Source of the DNA: CAZRIE01 sp964600075
Lineage (GTDB): Bacteria > Bacteroidota > Bacteroidia > Flavobacteriales > Flavobacteriaceae
Direction of reading: 5' to 3'
Assembly (NCBI GenBank): GCA_964600075.1
Contig: CAZRIE010000075.1
Span: forward strand, 1 to 20,156
DNA: 20,156 bases
Position numbers and translations under genes: made by a program
Notes under the pieces: generated by a model
Databases searched by the model: none
Seen by the model: only the letters and a program-made list of their open reading frames with translations
What the model was told of the DNA's origin: nothing
In this document: piece after piece, positions 16,211 through 20,156 of the stretch
Position numbering within the stretch: the stretch's first letter is position 1
Layout of the letters: the number at the start of each line of letters is the position of its first letter

Positions 16211-16973
16211 ATGAAGACAGAAAAAAGTATTCAAGAACAAATGTTCGCTGAGCTTAAGAGCAAGTCAATTTTTGATCAAGCGCGCTCTTACACATTTTCC
16301 TATATGGATGGTGTTCAAGATATGGACGTATTTCCTAACGACCAGAATTGAGAAAACCTCAAAGGTTTTGATGAAAACCTTCCAGAAGACCCTTTATCCG
16401 CAGAAACAGTTTTAGCACAATTACACAAAATGGCTCACAGGCAACCATAGCCCAAATAGCGGGCCGTTATTTTGGTTTTGTAAATGGGGGAGCGGTACCG
16501 GTTTCTTTGGCTACAAAATGGCTTTTGGATGTTGGGGACCAAAACGGAGGGCTATATCTGACCTCTCCTATAAATGCAAAACTGGAATCTGTTTGCGAAG
16601 CATGGTTAAAGGATGTTTTTAAACTGCCTAAGGAAACGATCGCCGGTTTTGTAAGCGGTACTTCTGTTGCCAATCTGTGTGGTTTGATTGCTGCCCGATA
16701 CCGTCTTTTGAAAAATTTAGACTGGGATGTCAACGTCAAAGGTCTGAACGGCGCGCCAAAAATTCGGATTATCGCCCATGAACAGGTACACGCGAGTGTC
16801 AAAAAAACGTTTTGGATTATGTTCAACAATCGCGAGTTATTTGGTGCGGAGGTTCAAAGTGGAAAAGTAAGCAGGTTATTCGTATAAGCATATGTTCGTG
16901 GGCAACAACAGAAAGTGATATTGAAAGAACAATAGCAGTTTTTAAGGAGGCCAGAAATGTATGCCAAAAATAA
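16211..16973 (+). pseudogene. Broken group II PLP-dependent (aromatic-L-amino-acid/glutamate-type) decarboxylase
   Basis: Three collinear pieces of one protein lie in three frames. Piece 1 starts at ATG 16211 (MKTEKSIQEQMFAELKSKSI) and reads to about 16434, with an in-frame TGA at 16349-16351 between FPNDQN and ENLKGFDENLPEDP. A one-base loss near 16433 shifts to piece 2 (about 16435-16871): SQATIAQIAGRYFGFVNGG, GGLYLTSPINAKLESV, the phosphate-binding GFVSGTSVANLCGL and the PLP-stacking region IIAHEQVHASVKK. Piece 3 (about 16872-16973) is the family C-terminus VIRISICSWATTESDIERT followed by IAVFKEAR, in the third frame. Together they cover about 250 codons against 450-480 in intact homologues (family knowledge). 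The middle, including the PLP-binding lysine, is therefore deleted and the gene cannot make an active enzyme. The decay looks moderately recent because the remaining residues are well preserved. Confidence 0.88.
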
Positions 16974-17043
16974 ATCTCGGACCACATTGTTTTGTTTCCA
17001 AAAGTCTACTTTATGGTATCCCCATAATTAAAGAATTCTATCT

Positions 17044-17069
17044 AATAAGTGAACATGTGTTCACTTATT
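17044..17069. promoter_or_regulatory. Palindromic operator, probable autoregulatory TetR binding site
   Basis: Two 12-bp arms, AATAAGTGAACA and TGTTCACTTATT, are perfect reverse complements around a 2-bp TG centre. It ends 16 bp before the GTG start of the tetR gene and overlaps a -7-like box (TTATTTTG, 17065-17072, one mismatch to TANNTTTG). Size, symmetry and position are those of a TetR-family operator, so negative autoregulation is the expected mode. Confidence 0.82.
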
Positions 17070-17085
17070 TTGCTATTTTAGCAAG

Positions 17086-17655
17086 GTGAGATTAAAGGAT
17101 GATGGAAAAATCGAAGCTATTTTTGAAGCGACTATAGCTTTAACAAGTGCAGACGGTCTAGATGGACTTACCATGTCGGCAATAGCAAAAAAAGCCAAAA
17201 TAGCCAGCGGAACTCTATATATTTACTTTGAGGGCAAAGAGCAGCTTTTAAACGAACTCTATAGATATTTGATGCTTAAAGGTACGCTTTCGTTACTGCC
17301 CTCAATAGCACATCTACCTCTAAAGCAACAGTTGTTCGCGATTTGGTCAAATGTCTTGAAATTTCGTATTTCCAATAGCTCACAGGTAGCTTTTTTGCAC
17401 CAGTTCAGATATTCATCTTTTATTTCAGAGGAATCTAGAAAGGTGGACGAGCAGTTTGTAGGTCATTTGGCGGCATTTTTGAATGCAGGAAAAAAAGAGT
17501 TTATAGTCAAGGATATGGACAATAATATCCTAATTCCACTGATGTACGGGTATGTCAATAATCTGGCAAGACATTTTACTTTGAAAAAAATAAGTTTGAC
17601 AGAAAAAATTATCGAACAAACCTTCGTTGTTTGTTGGGATGCCATTAAGGCATAA
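17086..17655 (+). CDS. TetR/AcrR family transcriptional regulator
   Basis: The product has 189 residues. The N-terminal helix-turn-helix domain (about 8-54) reads IEAIFEATIALTSADGLDG, then LTMSAIAKKAKIASGTLYIYF, and ends with GKEQLLNELY. The C-terminal all-helical ligand and dimer domain (about 65-189) is of the variable type, so the inducer cannot be predicted. The start is GTG 17086, which gives the usual short N-terminal arm; no ATG is available ahead of the HTH. A near-perfect palindrome stands just upstream. No transporter or enzyme gene is divergent from it, which is unusual for TetR genes. The neighbours are the dead decarboxylase upstream and a 524-bp gene-free stretch downstream, so its former target may be lost or may lie further away. 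Confidence 0.9.
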   Translation: MRLKDDGKIEAIFEATIALTSADGLDGLTMSAIAKKAKIASGTLYIYFEGKEQLLNELYRYLMLKGTLSLLPSIAHLPLKQQLFAIWSNVLKFRISNSSQVAFLHQFRYSSFISEESRKVDEQFVGHLAAFLNAGKKEFIVKDMDNNILIPLMYGYVNNLARHFTLKKISLTEKIIEQTFVVCWDAIKA

Positions 17656-17697
17656 AGTTTTAACATTTATTAATGAACTGACATTCATCTATAACAG

Positions 17698-17705
17698 TAT
17701 CTTTG
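17698..17705 (+). promoter_or_regulatory. Possible -7 promoter box in the gene-free stretch
   Basis: TATCTTTG is an exact TANNTTTG match with no TTG at -33. It lies 9 bp after an inverted repeat ATGAA-N6-TTCAT (17673-17688) that shares the core TGAAC-N5-TTCA spacing with the strong palindrome in front of tetR. A transcript would begin near 17712. Confidence 0.35.
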
Positions 17706-17711
17706 TAGTAT

Positions 17712-17864
17712 AGAGTAGCCCAGCTAGTTAAAATTATATTTAAGTGTTATAATGCCCTTGCCGAGAATGTTTTCTTTTAAACATACTTGACCTGCTTAGG
17801 TTATTGGAAACCCCGTTAATGTGATAGGTAAATAGTTCCCCCGACTTTATCGCATTGGGGTTTC
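17712..17864 (+). ncRNA. Candidate structured RNA with three consecutive hairpins
   Basis: Hairpin 1 pairs ATGTTT (17767-17772) with AAACAT (17779-17784). Hairpin 2 pairs TGACCT (17788-17793) with AGGTTA (17798-17803) around GCTT, with one G-U pair. Hairpin 3 pairs GAAACCCC (17807-17814) with GGGGTTTC (17857-17864) and, past a 3-nt bulge, AATGTGATA (17818-17826) with TATCGCATT (17848-17856), with one G-U pair and a 21-nt loop. Hairpin 3 is followed by TACTTTGTTTC, a weak U-rich tail, so it might be the terminator of a short transcript starting near 17712. The 5' end is inferred from the -7 box only, and I recognise no known RNA family. An alternative is that hairpin 3 is simply the distant terminator of tetR. 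Confidence 0.35.
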
Positions 17865-18131
17865 TACTTTGTTTCTAGATGTATTTCTATTTGATAATTT
17901 CACTTACTTTTAAGTTATGATAGGGCTGTTCAAGGGTAAAGTAATTTTGCATGTGAGTAATTGGTTCAACAAGCAACATGTACTCTAGACGGTTTTTGTA
18001 TTTTTCATGAATGGTTGATTTCAGTTACTAGTACCAGTGCCGCAGCTGATATTTTTACTCAAAATAGCTTCAAACATATTTTCTTTACGATTGACCTTTT
18101 AGCTCATTTATACGTAAATATTGAATTTGAG

Positions 18132-18168
18132 TTGAAAAATTTAATTTTGATGTTTATCTTTAGATAAA
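18132..18168 (+). promoter_or_regulatory. Promoter of the lipoprotein gene with an overlapping palindrome
   Basis: TTG at 18132-18134, a 20-bp spacer and TATCTTTA at 18155-18162 fit the Bacteroidota TTG/TANNTTTG promoter with one mismatch. They would give a leader of about 10 nt before ATG 18180. The -7 box lies inside the palindrome TTTATCT-TT-AGATAAA (18153-18168), which could be an operator. Confidence 0.45.
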
Positions 18169-18179
18169 ACAATCCAATT

Positions 18180-18773
18180 ATGAAGCCTGCCGTACTCCTG
18201 ATTACTTCGCTACTAATGACTTCTTGTTCTGCGCAAGAAAAGAAACCTGAGATTCTTCCCGCCGAAATACAAATAAAAACGGCTACTTTACCAGCACCGG
18301 AAGCCGATAAAGAGGGCGCTATGGTTTATGGTTACAATGCTTCGGGCACTTTGGTCGTCTTAAGGGAAGGTACTAATAATCTGGTCTGCGTTAGCGACAA
18401 CCCCAATAATGAAGGTATTAGTGTGGCCTGTTATTCCAAAGAGTTGGAACCCTTTATGCAAAGGGGCCGTGAACTTACTGCAGAAGGAAAGAATACCAAG
18501 GAAAAACGCGAAATACAGGGTGCTGAGGTAGCCGCCGGTAAATGGCAAATGCCCATAGTGCCCAGTATGATGTATGTCTATTACGGTAGTGATGGTGACT
18601 ACGACAAAACAACGGGAGAACTGGGTGATGCCCTATATCGCTATGTTATTTATACCCCTTTTGCGACCAACGCATCTACGGGACTTCCCGACAAACCGCA
18701 TGAAAAAGGAATGCCGTGGCTTATGGACCCCGGTACTTTTAGGGCGCACATCATGGTTGGGCCTTTTAACTAA
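18180..18773 (+). CDS. Unrecognised lipoprotein, 197 residues
   Basis: The N-terminus MKPAVLLITSLLMTSCSAQ is a lipoprotein signal with the lipid-modified cysteine at position 16. Ser at +2 predicts export to the outer membrane rather than retention. The mature part has a low-complexity charged segment, then VYGYNASGTLVVLREGTNNLVCVSDN, a second and third cysteine (Cys70, Cys84), YYGSDGDYDKTTGELGDALYRY and a proline- and glycine-rich end (KGMPWLMDPGTFRAHIMVGPFN). I do not recognise a domain and assign no function. The start is supported by the signal and by a TTG/TATCTTTA promoter. It is in the same orientation as the downstream membrane hydroxylase gene (111-bp gap), which has its own -7 box. 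The frame stays open for 30 codons past the TAA, which may be chance. Confidence 0.85.
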   Translation: MKPAVLLITSLLMTSCSAQEKKPEILPAEIQIKTATLPAPEADKEGAMVYGYNASGTLVVLREGTNNLVCVSDNPNNEGISVACYSKELEPFMQRGRELTAEGKNTKEKREIQGAEVAAGKWQMPIVPSMMYVYYGSDGDYDKTTGELGDALYRYVIYTPFATNASTGLPDKPHEKGMPWLMDPGTFRAHIMVGPFN

Positions 18774-18857
18774 AGCTTGTTAGCACCGAACGGAAATTAT
18801 CAAGAGCCTAGTTTAGGCTATGTAATTACCCGACCTGAACACTTTTTTGAATCGAAC

Positions 18858-18865
18858 TATCTTTG
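18858..18865 (+). promoter_or_regulatory. Probable -7 promoter box of the membrane hydroxylase gene
   Basis: TATCTTTG is an exact TANNTTTG match 19 bp before the ATG. A CTG (18835-18837) stands 20 bp upstream in place of the expected TTG. The box overlaps the inverted repeat TTTGATGAT/ATTATCAAA (18862-18870 and 18877-18885; one mismatch, 6-bp centre), whose right arm ends on the A of the start codon. Confidence 0.45.
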
Positions 18866-18884
18866 ATGATAAATTGATTATCAA

Positions 18885-20153
18885 ATGGAAAGCTACGCTG
18901 AAGCACTTCTCTATGCCATTCCGTTTTTTTCGTTGTTAATGGTAATCGAGATTGCCTATGGTTATTTCGTAAAAGACCAAAAGCACAAGGTCATGGATTC
19001 GGTGTCGAGCATCAGCTCGGGGTTTACCAATATCATTAAGGATACTTTGGGACTGGGTCTGATTCTTGTCACCTATCCCTATTTACTGGAACATTTGGCT
19101 TTGTTGGAAATAAAGGCGACATGGGCAGTATGGTTAATCGCTTTTATCGCATTCGATTTTGCGGGCTATTGGAACCATCGATTGAGCCATAAAGTGAATT
19201 TCTTTTGGAATCAACATGTAATTCATCATAGTAGTGAAGAGTTTAATCTCGCCTGTGCGTTGCGGCAATCCATTTCAAATCTTATCGGTTATTTTCCTTT
19301 GTTATTAATCCCTGCGGCCCTCTTAGGGGTGCCGAACAAAGTGATAGCCATTTTGGCGCCGGTTCATCTGTTCGCCCAATTTTGGTACCATACACAACAT
19401 ATCGGTAAAATGGGCTGGTTAGAAAATATTATTGTGACCCCCTCACAACATAGGGTACACCATGCCGTTAATCCTCAATATATAGACAGAAATTTAGGTC
19501 AGATTTTATGTGTTTGGGATCGTTGGTTCGGTACCTTTCAAGAAGAGCTCGATGACGTGCCCCCTCAATACGGGGTGCTAAAACCTGCGGCGACCTGGAA
19601 CCCCGTACCCATTAATTTTCAACACTTATGGCGATTGGTACAAGATGCGTGGCGTACTAGGAGCTATTGGGACAAACTACGAATATGGTTTATGCCTACC
19701 GGATGGCGCCCGAAAGATGTAAGTGAAAAATACCCCATTGCTATCATCAAAGATGTCTACGGTTTCGAACGGTACAAAACAGTGTCTTCACCTGCACTTA
19801 ATGTCTACGCCATTTTTCAATTAATTGCCACCACGCTATTCTTATGGTTTATGTTCTATAACTTTTCTAAAATCGATGTAGACGGTCTATTGCTTTTCGG
19901 GGGGTTTGTTTTTGTGGGTATCTACGGATACACCACCTTGATGGACCGCACCGAGTATGGCGTTTACATTGAAGTATTTCGGGGTATCTGTGGTATTCTA
20001 TTCATTGCTATCACCGGAGATTGGTTCGGCATTAACGATTATTTTGTGTCTGGAAGTTGGCTTGTAATCACCTATTTTTTGGTTACCATCTTTTCAGGTA
20101 TTTACTTTACCTATTTGGAAAAAGGCCCTATCGGAAAAGGTGCGGTTTTTTAG
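18885..20153 (+). CDS. Integral membrane fatty acid hydroxylase/sterol desaturase family protein, alkylglycerol-monooxygenase-like
   Basis: The product has 422 residues. Diiron histidine clusters typical of the superfamily are present: HRLSH (His98, His102), HVIHH (His111, His114, His115), and SQHRVHH (His189, His192, His193), with His161, His169 and His172 as further candidates. Membrane spans lie near 5-28, 52-72, 80-97 and 130-150 in the catalytic half. A second block of four spans lies in the C-terminal part (about 305-325, 333-352, 362-380, 390-411). This extra C-terminal membrane block beyond the usual 250-300-residue bacterial enzymes recalls alkylglycerol monooxygenases (TMEM195 type). 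It would then be an O2- and iron-dependent lipid oxidation enzyme, though the true substrate is unknown. The start ATG 18885 has a -7 box just upstream. The stop TAG lies 3 bp from the window end. Confidence 0.9.
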   Translation: MESYAEALLYAIPFFSLLMVIEIAYGYFVKDQKHKVMDSVSSISSGFTNIIKDTLGLGLILVTYPYLLEHLALLEIKATWAVWLIAFIAFDFAGYWNHRLSHKVNFFWNQHVIHHSSEEFNLACALRQSISNLIGYFPLLLIPAALLGVPNKVIAILAPVHLFAQFWYHTQHIGKMGWLENIIVTPSQHRVHHAVNPQYIDRNLGQILCVWDRWFGTFQEELDDVPPQYGVLKPAATWNPVPINFQHLWRLVQDAWRTRSYWDKLRIWFMPTGWRPKDVSEKYPIAIIKDVYGFERYKTVSSPALNVYAIFQLIATTLFLWFMFYNFSKIDVDGLLLFGGFVFVGIYGYTTLMDRTEYGVYIEVFRGICGILFIAITGDWFGINDYFVSGSWLVITYFLVTIFSGIYFTYLEKGPIGKGAVF

Positions 20154-20156
20154 ATA

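Larger units (their letters stand above)
17656..18179. other. 524-bp stretch without a convincing protein-coding gene
   Basis: A weak TetR-like half-site pair (ATGAA-N6-TTCAT, 17673-17688) is followed by a perfect TANNTTTG box (17698-17705) and then three potential hairpins between 17767 and 17864 (see the ncRNA candidate). From about 17870 to 18130 I see nothing I can name. The 68-codon frame at 17961-18167 has no family features. The right end carries the promoter of the lipoprotein gene. The stretch could hold a small RNA, a lost gene, or only spacer. Confidence 0.5.

Noticed and set aside
16467..16829. 120-codon minus-strand frame opposite the decarboxylase remnant
   Set aside because: The plus strand in the same place reads a recognisable decarboxylase, so this is its mirror.
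16507..16887. 126-codon frame as a stand-alone intact gene
   Set aside because: It begins inside a conserved block (the GRYFGFVNGG motif lies upstream in the same frame) and lacks the rest of the decarboxylase; it is piece 2 of the pseudogene.
17961..18167. 68-codon plus-strand frame in the gene-free stretch
   Set aside because: It begins at a non-ATG codon, has mixed composition without domain, signal or promoter at the right distance, and lies in AT-rich spacer where such frames arise by chance.
18805..18819. AGCCTA-GTT-TAGGCT hairpin after the lipoprotein gene considered as a terminator
   Set aside because: The stem is 6 bp with a 3-nt loop and is not followed by a T-run.
1..20156. Search for CRISPR arrays, tRNA or rRNA genes, insertion sequences, phage genes or a defence island
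   Set aside because: No regularly spaced direct repeats, cloverleaf-like segments, transposase or phage proteins were seen; nearly all genes belong to known housekeeping or signalling families.

Overview
The window looks like a chromosomal segment of a Bacteroidota bacterium, most likely a marine Flavobacteriaceae (Maribacter/Zobellia-like; the genus is inference). The reasons are moderate-to-low GC, close-to-family proteins typical of that group (RskA-type anti-sigma factor, DUF1573 protein, TPR hybrid histidine kinase, retropepsin-PDZ protease), near absence of Shine-Dalgarno sequences, several matches to the Bacteroidota -7 box TANNTTTG, and non-ATG starts (probably three TTG and one GTG).

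Layout. 1-1045 (-): nif3-family gene cut by the window edge, divergent from lpxK (1271-2278, +). 2259-7395 (-): a same-strand run that reads, in transcription order, small four-cysteine membrane protein, ECF sigma factor, lipA, gap, TPR hybrid histidine kinase. The last two overlap by TTGA, and the kinase gene converges on lpxK with a 20-bp overlap. 7564-8893 (-): a second ECF sigma factor followed 4 bp later by its RskA-type anti-sigma factor, ending in a strong terminator. 9099-11305 (-): class I aminotransferase then murB, overlapping by ATGA. 11458-12786 (+): secreted two-lobe aspartyl protease with a PDZ domain. 12940-13329 (-): secreted DUF1573 protein; this and the protease gene end in separate facing terminators. 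13524-16172 (+): valS.

From 16173 rightwards the region becomes accessory. There is a wrecked group II PLP-dependent decarboxylase gene (16211-16973: one stop, one frameshift, a large internal deletion). It is followed by a TetR regulator gene preceded by a near-perfect 26-bp palindrome, a 524-bp gene-free stretch with three consecutive potential RNA hairpins behind a promoter-like box, an unrecognised lipoprotein gene, and a membrane fatty-acid-hydroxylase/sterol-desaturase-family gene resembling alkylglycerol monooxygenases.

Most of the window is housekeeping (cell envelope: lpxK, murB; lipoate and glycolysis: lipA, gap; translation: valS) mixed with envelope signalling. I saw no defence island, prophage, insertion sequence, CRISPR array, tRNA or rRNA. 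The parts most worth a second look are the TetR operator with the possible structured RNA behind it, the decayed decarboxylase, and the translational coupling of gap to a sensor kinase.
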